Positions 1 to 8,620 of a stretch of DNA of 64,000 nucleotides are shown here, piece by piece. A program made the position numbers and the translations under genes. The stretch is from JBIQKZ01 sp044464765 (lineage in GTDB: Bacteria > Pseudomonadota > Gammaproteobacteria > Burkholderiales > Burkholderiaceae_B), in contig JBIQKZ010000010.1 of the NCBI GenBank assembly GCA_044464765.1, positions 1-64,000 on the forward strand, in the 5' to 3' direction. Position 1 is the stretch's first letter. The number at the start of each line of letters is the position of its first letter. Below the pieces are notes generated by a model. The model was not told the DNA's origin. It searched no databases and saw nothing but the letters and a program-made list of their open reading frames with translations.

Positions 1-55
1 GCCTTGCGGCGGGGGATTTTGAGTCCCCTGCGTCTACCAATTTCACCACCCGGGC
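1..55 (-). tRNA. tRNA-Leu(CAA), 3' part outside window
   Basis: Read on the minus strand, the sequence starts GCCCGGGTGGTGAAATTGG, a typical tRNA-Leu acceptor and D-arm. The anticodon stem GGGGA/TCCCC encloses the loop CTCAAAA, giving anticodon CAA (codon UUG). The variable arm begins just before the window edge, so the T-arm and 3' end are missing. The next 126 bases to the end of norD hold no recognisable gene. Confidence 0.88.
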
Positions 56-181
56 TTAAGCAGATCGTTCTGTCGAATGACGTGGAACGTGGCAGAAAGG
101 CGTAATTATACGCAGGCTTCAAAGTTTTTGCATACGGGCCGCCTTGCCTTCCGCTCAATCCCCTCCACCCAACCCGTCCCA

Positions 182-2296
182 CTAACCAACCGCCAACCGC
201 CGCATCCAGTCCAGCAGCACAGTGGGCAGGGCCTCTGGCTTGCCTAACAATGCGTATTGCCGGGCGCCGAATACCTTGGGCAGGTAGCCGGCGGCTTGGC
301 GGTCTATGGTCAGGCAGAAGGGGAAGACGCCCTGGGCCTTGGCTTCTTCGACGGCGCGGCGCATGTCTTCAATACCGTAGCGGCCTTCGTATTCGTCGAC
401 GTCGTTGGGTTTGCCGTCGGACAGCAGGATCAGCAGGCGGTGCTGGGCGGGTTGCTGCATCAGCAGGGCGGTGGCGTGGCGCAGGGCGGCGCCGGCGCGG
501 GTGTGGTGCTGGGGCTCCAGGGCGGCGATGCGCTGGGCGATGGTATTGCTATAGGGTTCAGTGAAAGGCTTGATGGGCGTTAGGGTAACGTTCTGGGGGC
601 CTTCGCCCGAGAACGCCTGTATGGACCAGGGCTGGCCGGTGTGCTCCAGGGCAACGCCCACCAGCAGCAGGGCTTCGCGTTCTACGTCGATGATGCGTTG
701 GGCGCCGCTTAGCCACGAGTCGGTGGAGCCGCTGATGTCGATCAGCAGCATGATGGCGGTGTTGCGGGTTTCGGGGCGTTGCTGGCGGTACAGGGCCTGT
801 GGCATGGGCAGGCCAGCGCGCACGTCGGCAATGCCTTCTATATAGGCCTGCAGGTCGATTTCGTCGCCGTCCAGTTGGCGGCGCAGCCAGACGCGTTCGG
901 CGCGCAGCATTTCGAAGCGTTTGCGGATCAGGTTCAGCATGCCGCGGTGTTTGGTCAGGGTGCGGTCGATCCAGGCCTGCGGCCCCAGGCTGGGTTCCAG
1001 CAGGCGCACAGTGGCGCCGGGGTGGCGGTAGCCGGGGATGCGGTAGTCCCATTCGGGGTAGCGTAGTTCGGTGATGGCTTTCTGGTCCGCGGCGGTGCGC
1101 AGGGCGCTGCGTTTGTCGGGTGGGTCGTCCGATAGCAGCACTTCGCGCGGTTTGCCGGGGGATGACACCAGTCTGGCTTCGGGCAGTTCGGACAGTGCGT
1201 CGGCGAATTCGTCGGGTGGGGTGTCTTCGTCCATGTCGGCGGGCCGTTGCAGGCCCAGGGGGTCTTCGGCTTTTTCCAGAGGGGCGTTGGTTTGCACCAT
1301 CCAGGTGCCTTGCTTGTCCTGGTCTTCGTTGTCCAGGGCGTCGCGCTCGCGGGGCCGGCGCTGCATGCGGGCGCTGCGTGGGGCGGCGGCGTTTTCTTCC
1401 TCTGGCGTCTCCGCTTCATTTTGGGCGTCGGTAACGTCAAGCGGGCGGTGAAGGGGCGCAATCAGTTCGCCGGTCCAGAAGTCTTTGACCAGGGCGTGGG
1501 TGTGGGGCGGCTTGGCGTGTGGTTCTTGCCGGGCCCACTGCTCGACCATGTCGGCCGCGCAGGTCAGCGCGTCGCGGGGGTGGCGGCATGGCGGCAGGTT
1601 TGGCGCGTCCTGGTCGGGTGGGGTGCGCAAAATGGCTAGCGTCAGTTCTTCCAGGGGCCGGCAGGCGGGTGGCAGCAGCGCAATGCTTGGCCGGTTGACC
1701 AGGGAATGTCGGCGCAGGGCGGCCACTGCGTCGGTCATGCCGGGCAGCAGTTTCACCAGCTCGCGGTCGCCGGCCTGGGCCTCCAGCAGCAGGTAGGCGG
1801 CCCGGGTGCGCGGGCAATGGGTGCTTGGCCCAGCTAATGCATACGTTTCAGCGCTGCCGCGTTGGGCTCGCATGGCTTGCAGTAACGCCAGGGTGCGAAA
1901 GGCTTCGACGGTGTTCTGGGTCGAACGCATTGGAACGCCGGTATCCGCCTCGGCGTGCGTATCGGGCCGCCCGTTGGGGCGCGGTTCGGTCTGCAGGTGG
2001 TTGGGCAGCCAGATGGCCCGGCCGTCGGTGGCGGGCAGGCTTTGGGGGCCGGGGCGCACGTCGTGGCGTCGGAAAAGCCGGGTCAAGAGGGTGGGAATGG
2101 CCGGCGGCTGGGCGATGCGCAGGGGAAAGCCTTGGCCGAAGATGGCGGTAATCAATAAGTCCAGGCGGGGCGCGACGTCGGCCAGGGTAATGGGCGCGGG
2201 GCGGTCGCGCTGGCTGCGGTTGCGTTGCCACAGATCGCGGGCATAAATAGTGGCGTGTCTGGCCGCATCGGTGATGACGTCTTCGGCTTCGGCCAT
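182..2296 (-). CDS. norD: Nitric oxide reductase activation protein NorD (VWA domain)
   Basis: 704-residue cytoplasmic protein of the NorD/CbbO family, which works with the AAA+ ATPase NorQ to insert or activate the non-haem iron of NorBC. A von Willebrand factor A domain occupies the last ~190 residues. Its MIDAS motif DISGS lies at about 520-524, with further metal-site elements HTRAGAAL near 598 and LSDGKPND near 624. The N-terminal ~500 residues are poorly conserved and include an acidic stretch around 330-390, which is usual for the family. The start is an ATG 27 bases after norQ. It is the last gene of the nor operon. Identification rests on the VWA motif plus position directly after norQ. 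Confidence 0.9.
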   Translation of the reverse strand: MAEAEDVITDAARHATIYARDLWQRNRSQRDRPAPITLADVAPRLDLLITAIFGQGFPLRIAQPPAIPTLLTRLFRRHDVRPGPQSLPATDGRAIWLPNHLQTEPRPNGRPDTHAEADTGVPMRSTQNTVEAFRTLALLQAMRAQRGSAETYALAGPSTHCPRTRAAYLLLEAQAGDRELVKLLPGMTDAVAALRRHSLVNRPSIALLPPACRPLEELTLAILRTPPDQDAPNLPPCRHPRDALTCAADMVEQWARQEPHAKPPHTHALVKDFWTGELIAPLHRPLDVTDAQNEAETPEEENAAAPRSARMQRRPRERDALDNEDQDKQGTWMVQTNAPLEKAEDPLGLQRPADMDEDTPPDEFADALSELPEARLVSSPGKPREVLLSDDPPDKRSALRTAADQKAITELRYPEWDYRIPGYRHPGATVRLLEPSLGPQAWIDRTLTKHRGMLNLIRKRFEMLRAERVWLRRQLDGDEIDLQAYIEGIADVRAGLPMPQALYRQQRPETRNTAIMLLIDISGSTDSWLSGAQRIIDVEREALLLVGVALEHTGQPWSIQAFSGEGPQNVTLTPIKPFTEPYSNTIAQRIAALEPQHHTRAGAALRHATALLMQQPAQHRLLILLSDGKPNDVDEYEGRYGIEDMRRAVEEAKAQGVFPFCLTIDRQAAGYLPKVFGARQYALLGKPEALPTVLLDWMRRLAVG

Positions 2297-2323
2297 GGCA
2301 AGCGTGCGGGCTTAGGGCAGGCC

Positions 2324-3160
2324 CTAGGCGCCGCTAAAGGTAATGGCGACCAGGTCGCGCATGGCGTCGAGCATCGAGGGCTCGTCGGACAGCGGTGAAA
2401 TCAGGCCCACTTGGCAGGCGCGCGCTGCTGGGATTCCCCGGGTGATCAGGCGGGCGGTGGCGACCAGCAGCCGGGTGCTGGGAACTTCGGCAAGGCCGTG
2501 GTCGCGCAGGGCGCGCAGGCGGTGGGCCAGCGCCACCAGGGAATGCGCCGTAGCGGTGTCGATGCCGGTTTCCTGAACGACGATTTCGGCTTCGCGCTCG
2601 GCGGGGGGGAAGTCGAAATCCAGTGCGACAAAGCGTTGGCGTGTGCTGGGCTTAAGGTCTTTCAGCATGCGCTGGTAGCCGGGGTTGTAGGACACCACCA
2701 TCTGGAAGCCGGGGGCGGCGGCCAGAGTTTCGCCGGTTTTTTCTATGGACAGCGTACGCCGGTAGTCGGTAAGCGAATGCAGGACGACAATGGTGTCCTG
2801 GCGTGCCTCGACGACTTCATCCAGGTAGCAGATGGCGCCGGTGCGTACGGCCGTGGTTAGCGGGCCGTCTTGCCAGACGGTGCGGTCGTGCTGGATCAGG
2901 TAGCGGCCGATCAGGTCGCTGGCGCTAAGATCGTCGTGGCAGGCAATGGTGACCAGCGGTCGTTGCAGCCGCCAAGCCATGTATTCCACAAACCGTGTTT
3001 TCCCGCAGCCTGTGGGGCCCTTCAGCATGACCGCCAGTTCGTTCTGGTGGCATTGCTCGAAGACGTCGATTTCGTCGCTGGAGGCCAGGTAGTAAGGCGG
3101 GTCGCCGCGGACGGCGGCGACTTCGCCTGGGTGCAGGGCGGGCGTTGCCTTAGCCTGCAT
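2324..3160 (-). CDS. norQ: AAA+ ATPase NorQ, nitric oxide reductase maturation
   Basis: 278-residue MoxR-type AAA+ ATPase of the NorQ/CbbQ group. The Walker A motif GPTGCGKT is at 48-55 and the Walker B segment ICYLDEV at about 110-116. Family knowledge: NorQ acts as a ring ATPase with NorD as adaptor to install FeB into the NorB active site. The ATG lies inside the end of norB (11-base overlap), so translation is probably coupled to norB. The length is normal for the family. Confidence 0.93.
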   Translation of the reverse strand: MQAKATPALHPGEVAAVRGDPPYYLASSDEIDVFEQCHQNELAVMLKGPTGCGKTRFVEYMAWRLQRPLVTIACHDDLSASDLIGRYLIQHDRTVWQDGPLTTAVRTGAICYLDEVVEARQDTIVVLHSLTDYRRTLSIEKTGETLAAAPGFQMVVSYNPGYQRMLKDLKPSTRQRFVALDFDFPPAEREAEIVVQETGIDTATAHSLVALAHRLRALRDHGLAEVPSTRLLVATARLITRGIPAARACQVGLISPLSDEPSMLDAMRDLVAITFSGA

Positions 3161-4562
3161 CGGTTGGGGCGCGCGCCGTTGCAGGCGCGGTGACGATGGT
3201 GGGCGCCGGCGCCAGCGAGGTGGTCAGTTCGCCTTCTTCTTCGGCCGACAGGCGTGGCGCGTAGCGGAAGAAGTCGTAGATGAACAGGCCGACCCCCGTG
3301 GTGAACATGGACGCCGTGGCCACCAGCATCAGGAAGTGCACCTGGATCTTGAGTTGGACATCAAGATAACCGATGCCCAGCACGCGTTCCAGGTAGACCT
3401 GGCCGATGCCTGCGGTGGCAAAGGACAAGGTCATGCCGAACATGCCGGCCAGCTGCAGCCAGAATGCCCAGTAGCCGATGCTGGTGCCTTTTTCCTTGCG
3501 GCCGACGGTTAGCGAGGGCAGCGCATAGGTGATGACGGCCAGCACGATCATGACGTAGGCGCCGTAGAAGGCGGCATGGCCGTGCATGGCGGTGATCAGC
3601 GTGCCGTGCGTCCATTTGTTGATGTCGGGGAAGGTGTGGGCCAGGCCCAGCAGGCCGGCGCCGAACAGGGTGAAGACGGCGCTGCCGACGGTCCAGTGCA
3701 GGGCCAGGCCGTTGGGATGGCGCACGCCGCTGCGGCGAATGGCCGAATAGGCGTACACGGCCATGCCGACCAGGGCCACGGGTTCAAGCGCGCTGAAGAA
3801 GCCGCCCAGCGGCAGCCAGTAATAAGGCACGCCCACCCAGTAATAGTGGTGCGCCGTGCCCAAAATACCGGCAATGAACACCAGGCCCACAATGACATAC
3901 AGCCATTTCTCGAGCACTTCGCGGTCGGCGCCGGAAAGCCGGATCAGCAGGTAGGCCAGGAAGGAACCCTGGATCATTTCCCATACGCCTTCTACCCACA
4001 GGTGGATGGTCCACCAGCGGTAGTAGATGGAAACGACGTAGTTTTCGTAATGCAGCAGGGCGGGCAGGTACAGCACGGCTGAACTGCCCAGCCCCAGCAG
4101 CAGCACCCCTTCGGTGGTGGTGAAACGGCCCGACTGCTTGATGGTCATGCCGATGTTGTACAGGAAGATCAGCATGCACACGACAATGGCGATCTTGTGC
4201 GGCAAGGGCTGTTCAAGCAGCTTGTTGCCGGTGCCGTAGCCGAAGAAGTAGCCGATGACGGCGGTAACGCCCATGATGGCCCAAATGACAAGCTGGATGT
4301 AGGCCAGCTTGACGCTGTACAGCTCGCTGCGCGATTCGTCGGAGACAATCCAGTAGGTTGCTCCCATGAAGCCGGTCAGCACCCAGACGATTAGCAGGTT
4401 GGTGTGGATGGTCTTGGTGACATCGAACGGCATGATGTTCAGCAAGGGGTCGGGGCCAAGGTACTTGGCGGCCGACATCAGGCCGAACACCATTTGCAGG
4501 CCGAATAAAATAAGCGCAAGCGCAAAGTACCAGTAAGCGACCGATTGGGTTCTGTAGCGCAT
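3150..4562 (-). CDS. norB: Nitric oxide reductase large subunit NorB (cNOR type)
   Basis: 470-residue, roughly 12-helix inner-membrane haem-copper oxidase relative that reduces 2 NO to N2O using electrons from NorC. Visible ligands are H53 and H329 or H327 for haem b and b3, and H187, H238 and H239 for FeB. The conserved glutamates E191 and E195 (motif VEGVWE) are also present. There is no N-terminal quinol-oxidase extension, so this is the short cytochrome c-dependent form and needs a NorC partner, which is the next gene upstream. The C-terminal ~40 residues are a proline/alanine-rich cytoplasmic tail. The start ATG is 49 bases after the norC stop. Confidence 0.96.
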   Translation of the reverse strand: MRYRTQSVAYWYFALALILFGLQMVFGLMSAAKYLGPDPLLNIMPFDVTKTIHTNLLIVWVLTGFMGATYWIVSDESRSELYSVKLAYIQLVIWAIMGVTAVIGYFFGYGTGNKLLEQPLPHKIAIVVCMLIFLYNIGMTIKQSGRFTTTEGVLLLGLGSSAVLYLPALLHYENYVVSIYYRWWTIHLWVEGVWEMIQGSFLAYLLIRLSGADREVLEKWLYVIVGLVFIAGILGTAHHYYWVGVPYYWLPLGGFFSALEPVALVGMAVYAYSAIRRSGVRHPNGLALHWTVGSAVFTLFGAGLLGLAHTFPDINKWTHGTLITAMHGHAAFYGAYVMIVLAVITYALPSLTVGRKEKGTSIGYWAFWLQLAGMFGMTLSFATAGIGQVYLERVLGIGYLDVQLKIQVHFLMLVATASMFTTGVGLFIYDFFRYAPRLSAEEEGELTTSLAPAPTIVTAPATARAPTDAG

Positions 4563-4611
4563 GGTGACTCCTTCTTGGGATGCAGCCGTCTGGCGGTTCC
4601 GGGTTATGTAC

Positions 4612-5475
4612 TTACTTGAACGTCGCCAGGTACGCGACTAGCTGGTCTATTTCTTCGGGCTTCAGGTCGTTGCCGTAGGACGGCGGCATGAAGGACACCC
4701 CGTTGGCCGAATACATGGGGCCCGGATGCAGGTAGGCGCTGGGCTCGACAATGGATTCGCGAATGAACTCTTCCACTGTCTTGGCATTGCCTTTGTAATC
4801 GGGCGAGGCAAGGGCTTCTTCTGCCATGGTGGTCATGTGGGCCAGCGAAGGGCCGGCCAGGTTGACGCCCGGCGCCATGGAGTGACAGGCCGCACAGGTG
4901 GGCACAGCCGACTGGAACAGGGCTTCGCCCAGGGCGATGGGGTCGTTGCTGCTGCTGACGGGGCGGGCGCCCGGAGGCTGCTCGCCGGCCCGAGCTTCGC
5001 CGCCTGCTTGTTGGGCAATGCTAAGGTTGGTGCCGGGGATGGACCCGCCGGTTACCAGGATGGGGCGCGGCGGCCAGCCCTGGTTATCGATCTTGCTGAC
5101 CCAGTCCATGAATGCGATGACGTCCGCGATTTCCTGGTCCGACAAATTGGGCTGCGGCATCAGACGGCGATGCGTTTGTTCGTTGTAGAACTGCGATGGG
5201 TCTTTCAGGAAGGCGGTAAGGTAGGGCACGCCGCGATGCTGGGTGATCTTGGTAAGGTCGGGGGCGTAATAAGCGCCCTCCCCCAAGATGGTGTGGCAGT
5301 TGATACAGTTATTGGCGTGCCAGACATCCTGGCCGCGCACGACGCTGTCGGTGATGTTTTCCGAATTGGTCAGTTTGGGAAACTGCCGATGGCTGTCCAC
5401 CGTAAGGATCAGGAAAATCAGTGATGCAATGGCGGTGGAGGCGATTGCAAAGATGCGGGTTTGGCGTTTATTCAT
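4612..5475 (-). CDS. norC: NorC with an extra C-terminal cytochrome c domain (diheme)
   Basis: 287 residues, about twice the usual ~150 of NorC. Residues 8-28 form a membrane anchor. The first haem site CINCH is at 57-61, followed by the NorC-typical GEGAYYAPDLT and a distal Met candidate M106 (RRLMPQPN). A linker rich in Ala/Gly/Pro/Ser spans about 145-178. A second cytochrome c domain follows with CAACH at 194-198 and a distal Met candidate M263 (SFMPPSYGNDL). The protein is predicted to sit on the periplasmic face and pass electrons to NorB. The second domain may replace a soluble cytochrome donor, which is an inference. The start ATG has AGGCGG just upstream. Confidence 0.93.
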   Translation of the reverse strand: MNKRQTRIFAIASTAIASLIFLILTVDSHRQFPKLTNSENITDSVVRGQDVWHANNCINCHTILGEGAYYAPDLTKITQHRGVPYLTAFLKDPSQFYNEQTHRRLMPQPNLSDQEIADVIAFMDWVSKIDNQGWPPRPILVTGGSIPGTNLSIAQQAGGEARAGEQPPGARPVSSSNDPIALGEALFQSAVPTCAACHSMAPGVNLAGPSLAHMTTMAEEALASPDYKGNAKTVEEFIRESIVEPSAYLHPGPMYSANGVSFMPPSYGNDLKPEEIDQLVAYLATFK

Positions 5476-5487
5476 GTTGGCCGCCTG

Positions 5488-5613
5488 TTAAACGCCGATG
5501 CCGGACCAGTAGCCCAGCCCAATGACGCTGGCATAGCCTATGGCAACGACCATCAGGAACAGAACCAGGAAACTGACCGCTTTTACCAAGCCGAAGAGCG
5601 CTTGTGCTTGCAT
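5488..5613 (-). CDS. 41-aa single-helix membrane protein heading the nor operon
   Basis: A small protein beginning MQAQALFGLVKAV with one hydrophobic helix over about residues 10-34 and a short tail ending GYWSGIGV. The ATG is preceded by a good ribosome-binding site (AAAAGGAG, 6 bases away). The stop is only 12 bases before the norC start, so the two are almost certainly co-transcribed. An in-frame ATG further upstream (5715) has no ribosome site and adds charged, non-hydrophobic residues, so it was not chosen. The function is not recognised. Position and topology suggest a small accessory subunit or assembly factor of NorBC, as small peptides accompany other haem-copper oxidases. Confidence 0.7.
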   Translation of the reverse strand: MQAQALFGLVKAVSFLVLFLMVVAIGYASVIGLGYWSGIGV

Positions 5614-5783
5614 GATTTCACTCCTTTTAAATCGTGCCGCAACACTAGGGCGATTGTACCTGCCTGTATCGGCGATACGGTCGCTCTTGTGGCTTGCCGA
5701 ACGTGGACAAAACACAACGGTTAAGAGTGTAAGAGAAGCCGGCGCGCTTGGCTACCGTTGTCGTGTGAAAGTTCAGCTTTGGT

Positions 5784-5797
5784 TTGCGCTGGATCAA
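5784..5797 (-). promoter_or_regulatory. FNR/DNR-like box upstream of the nor operon
   Basis: On the minus strand TTGATCCAGCGCAA matches 8 of the 10 specified positions of the FNR/DNR consensus TTGAT-N4-ATCAA, with the TTG/CAA core intact. It lies 171 bases before the 41-aa gene. No convincing -10 box sits at the ideal spacing, so this is a suggestion only. Confidence 0.3.
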
Positions 5798-5801
5798 TAC
5801 T

Positions 5802-5828
5802 CTTGAAATCTGCCAAGCCGCCCCCACG
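5802..5828 (+). promoter_or_regulatory. Sigma-32 (heat-shock) type promoter of htpG
   Basis: CTTGAAA at 5802-5808 is followed after 12-13 bases by CCCCCACG at 5821-5828. This closely fits the RpoH consensus CTTGAAA-N11-16-CCCCAT-T. It lies 37 bases before the htpG start, and htpG is a classic RpoH target. Confidence 0.75.
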
Positions 5829-5864
5829 TTGGAAAAGTTGTCAACCACTCTACGCTATTCAATC

Positions 5865-7775
5865 ATGACTCAAACTGATTCGACTGTTTCTTCGTCAGAA
5901 ACGCTAGGCTTCCAGGCGGAAGTCAAGCAATTGCTGCACTTGATGATTCATTCTCTGTACAGCAACAAAGAAATCTTCCTGCGTGAATTGGTCAGCAATG
6001 CGTCCGACGCGTGCGACAAGCTGCGGTTCGAGGCCATCGATAACCCGGACCTATTACAGGGCGACACCGACCTGCGGGTTCGGGTTGAGTACGATGCCGG
6101 CCAGCGCACCATCACCATTTCCGACAATGGGATCGGGTTGTCGCGCGACGAGGCAATTGCCAACCTGGGCACCATTGCACGTTCGGGCACGAAAGAATTC
6201 TTTTCCCGCCTTACCGGCGACAAGCAAAAAGACGCTCACCTGATCGGCCAGTTTGGGGTCGGGTTCTATTCGTCCTTTATTGTGGCCGAGAAAGTATCGG
6301 TGCTAAGCCGCCGCGCCGGCACAGAGGCAACCGACGCTGTCCTGTGGGAATCCGACGGTCAGGGCGAGTTTTCCGTGACCCAGGTGGAAAAGGCCGATCG
6401 CGGCACGTCGGTCACCCTGTACTTGCGCGAAGGCGAAGATGATTTCCTGAGCGGCTGGAAGCTGCGTGAAGTGTTGCGCCGCTATTCCGACCACATTTCC
6501 CTGCCCGTGCAGATGCTGAAAGAAGAGTGGGATCAGGAAAAGTCCGAACAGGTCAAGACGGCCGAGTGGGAAACGGTCAACCAGGCCAATGCCCTGTGGA
6601 CGCGGTCCAAATCGGACATCGACGACGAGCAGTATGCCGAGTTCTACAAGCACGTGGCGCATGATTTCGACGACCCCCTTACCTGGACGCATAATCGCGT
6701 TGAAGGCCGCAGCGAATACATACAGCTGCTGTATATCCCCAAGCGCGCGCCCATGGACTTATGGGATCGCGAGGGCCGGCGCGGCGTCAAGCTGTATGTG
6801 AAACGCGTGTTCATCATGGACGACGCAGAACAACTGCTGCCCAACTACCTGCGTTTTGTGCGCGGGGTGATCGATTCGTCGGACCTGCCGCTGAATGTGT
6901 CGCGCGAGATTCTTCAAGAAAGCCGCGATGTGCGCGTCATTCGCGAAGGTTCGGCCAAGCGGATTCTGTCGTTGCTCGATGACATGGCCGAGAACAAGCC
7001 CGAGCAGTACGCTCAGTTCTGGGAACAGTTCGGCCAGGTGCTGAAGGAAGGCACGGGCGAAGACATGGCCAATAAGGATCGTATCGCCGGTCTGCTGCGC
7101 TTTGCCAGCACGCATGCCGATACGCCGGCGCAAACCGTGTCTCTTGCTGACTATGTGGGCCGCCTTAAGGAAGGTCAGGACAAGATCTACTACGTGACCG
7201 CCGAATCGTACGCGGCGGCCAGCAACAGCCCGCACCTGGAGATCTTCCGCAAAAAGGGGCTGGAGGTGTTGCTGTTGTCCGACCGGGTCGACGAGTGGAT
7301 GCTGTCCTATCTGCGCGACTTCGACGGAAAGCCGCTGGTCTCCGTGGCCAAGGGCGGTCTGGACCTGGATCAACTGGCCGACGAAGAGGAAAAGAAACAT
7401 CAGTCGGAAGTGGCCGAAACCTTCAAGCCGCTGGTCGAGCGTCTTCAAACGACGCTGGGCGACAAGGTCAAGGAAGTCCGCGTGACGGCACGCCTGGTGG
7501 ATTCGCCCGCCTGCGTGGTGGTGGACGCCAACGAGCTTAGCCCGCACTTGCTGCGCATGTTGCAGGCGGCCGGTCAGGAAGCGCCCGAGGTCAAGCCCAT
7601 TCTTGAAATCAACCCCGAGCATGCCTTGATCGCCCGGGTGCAGGCGGCCAACGAGGCGGATTTCGAGGAATGGGCCTTGCTGCTACTGGATCAGGCCATG
7701 CTGGCCGAAGGCGCGCAGTTGGCCGATTCGGCGTCGTTTGTGCGGCGGGTGAATCGCCTGTTGCTGAAGAGCTAA
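5865..7775 (+). CDS. htpG: Molecular chaperone HtpG (Hsp90)
   Basis: 636-residue cytosolic Hsp90 chaperone with ATP-driven clamp action on client proteins. The N-terminal GHKL ATPase domain shows EIFLRELVSNASDACDKLR near 36-54 and DNGIG near 86-90. Further on are GTIARSGTKEF and GQFGVGFYSSF (lid and ATP-binding motifs). The middle domain contains the Hsp90 signature LPLNVSREILQ. There is no C-terminal MEEVD, as expected in bacteria. The start at MTQTDSTV was chosen over an upstream TTG because it matches family N-termini and the sigma-32 promoter would otherwise lie within the coding sequence. Confidence 0.97.
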   Translation: MTQTDSTVSSSETLGFQAEVKQLLHLMIHSLYSNKEIFLRELVSNASDACDKLRFEAIDNPDLLQGDTDLRVRVEYDAGQRTITISDNGIGLSRDEAIANLGTIARSGTKEFFSRLTGDKQKDAHLIGQFGVGFYSSFIVAEKVSVLSRRAGTEATDAVLWESDGQGEFSVTQVEKADRGTSVTLYLREGEDDFLSGWKLREVLRRYSDHISLPVQMLKEEWDQEKSEQVKTAEWETVNQANALWTRSKSDIDDEQYAEFYKHVAHDFDDPLTWTHNRVEGRSEYIQLLYIPKRAPMDLWDREGRRGVKLYVKRVFIMDDAEQLLPNYLRFVRGVIDSSDLPLNVSREILQESRDVRVIREGSAKRILSLLDDMAENKPEQYAQFWEQFGQVLKEGTGEDMANKDRIAGLLRFASTHADTPAQTVSLADYVGRLKEGQDKIYYVTAESYAAASNSPHLEIFRKKGLEVLLLSDRVDEWMLSYLRDFDGKPLVSVAKGGLDLDQLADEEEKKHQSEVAETFKPLVERLQTTLGDKVKEVRVTARLVDSPACVVVDANELSPHLLRMLQAAGQEAPEVKPILEINPEHALIARVQAANEADFEEWALLLLDQAMLAEGAQLADSASFVRRVNRLLLKS

Positions 7776-7779
7776 GGCT

Positions 7780-8367
7780 TTACGGGTGAAGCGGGGGCAA
7801 CTGCCTTAATAACCAGCCCGCTTCGCGCCCGTAGCGACGCCACTTGAAGGCAGGCCCCGGGTCGGTTTTCCGGCCTGGGGCGATATGTTCGTGGCCCTGT
7901 ACCGCACGCAGCGGATGGTGGTTGCGCAGGCACAGGGTCAACTGCTTCAGGGCGTGGTATTGCTCGTCGGCATAGGGCAGGGTGTCCGTGCCTTCCAGTT
8001 CGATACCGATGGAAAAGTCATTGCAGCGCTCGTGGTCACGGTAGCGCGATACCCCTGCGTGCCAGGCGCGGTCTAGCGTGGAAACGAACTGGGTTACGCT
8101 GCCGCAGCGTTGAACCAGGAAGTGCGCTGATACCTTCAGGCCGCGCACGTTTTCATACCAGGGATGGGCGTTGAGGTCCAGGCGATTAAGGAACAGGTCT
8201 TTGACCGCCTCGCCGCCGAACTCGCCGGGTGGCAGGCTGATGTTGTGGATCACCAGCAGATAAGGGCTAATACCGGCCGGCCGGCGGTCGTGGTTGGGGG
8301 AAGGCAGCAGCTGTACGCCGGGCAGAGGTTTCAGCCAGCCGCGGCGATCCAGGGCCAGCACGCTCAT
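7780..8367 (-). CDS. ampD: 1,6-anhydro-N-acetylmuramyl-L-alanine amidase AmpD
   Basis: 195-residue cytosolic zinc amidase that cuts the peptide from anhydro-muropeptides during cell-wall recycling, and so influences AmpR-type beta-lactamase control. Family features: LLVIHNISLPPGEFGG near the N-terminus with the first zinc His, HFLVQRCG, SIGIELEGTD, and the C-terminal GHEHIAPGRKTDPGP that supplies the second His and the Asp. Start MSVLALDRRGW gives a normal length. Its ATG overlaps the TGA of the upstream gene (ATGA), indicating coupling. Convergent with htpG, with only 4 bases between the stops. Confidence 0.95.
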   Translation of the reverse strand: MSVLALDRRGWLKPLPGVQLLPSPNHDRRPAGISPYLLVIHNISLPPGEFGGEAVKDLFLNRLDLNAHPWYENVRGLKVSAHFLVQRCGSVTQFVSTLDRAWHAGVSRYRDHERCNDFSIGIELEGTDTLPYADEQYHALKQLTLCLRNHHPLRAVQGHEHIAPGRKTDPGPAFKWRRYGREAGWLLRQLPPLHP

Positions 8368-8618
8368 TTCACCCCCAGCGACGCATGTTCTTGGCTGCAC
8401 CAGGTCTGGCCGTTCATCAGCACCGCTTCAGAGCGCGGCAAGTGGATGCCGCAATGGGCGCAGCGCACCATGGATTCGGGCGCGGGCATGGCCTGAGGGC
8501 GCTGGCCTTGGGCGCGTGGCTGCGGGTTGTCGGCATGTCGGCCCGCTTGGCGTGCAAGCACCCGGGCTGCGACCAGCAGACCGATGATAATAACGGCCCA
8601 GAACAATAATTTGCCCAC
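8364..8618 (-). CDS. PP0621-like small membrane protein
   Basis: 84 residues: one N-terminal transmembrane helix (about 4-22), a basic proline/glutamine-rich linker, and a C-terminal cysteine module RCAHCGIHLP ... WCSQEHA that probably binds a metal. This is the layout of the PP0621 family found beside ampD in many beta- and gammaproteobacteria. Its function is unknown. Two bases separate it from the cytochrome c assembly gene upstream, and it overlaps ampD by 4 bases, so the three genes look like one operon. Confidence 0.82.
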   Translation of the reverse strand: MGKLLFWAVIIIGLLVAARVLARQAGRHADNPQPRAQGQRPQAMPAPESMVRCAHCGIHLPRSEAVLMNGQTWCSQEHASLGVK

Positions 8619-8620
8619 GA

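Noticed and set aside
558..1461. Long minus- and plus-strand frames inside norD
   Set aside because: Arg/Pro-rich translations typical of shadow frames in GC-rich DNA; norD itself has the VWA motif.
5784..5864. N-terminal extension of HtpG from the TTG at 5784
   Set aside because: The extra 27 residues are unlike the family and would place the sigma-32 promoter inside the gene; ATG 5865 fits.
6759..7622. 287-aa minus-strand frame opposite htpG
   Set aside because: Shadow of a well-conserved chaperone; no recognisable domain or ribosome site.
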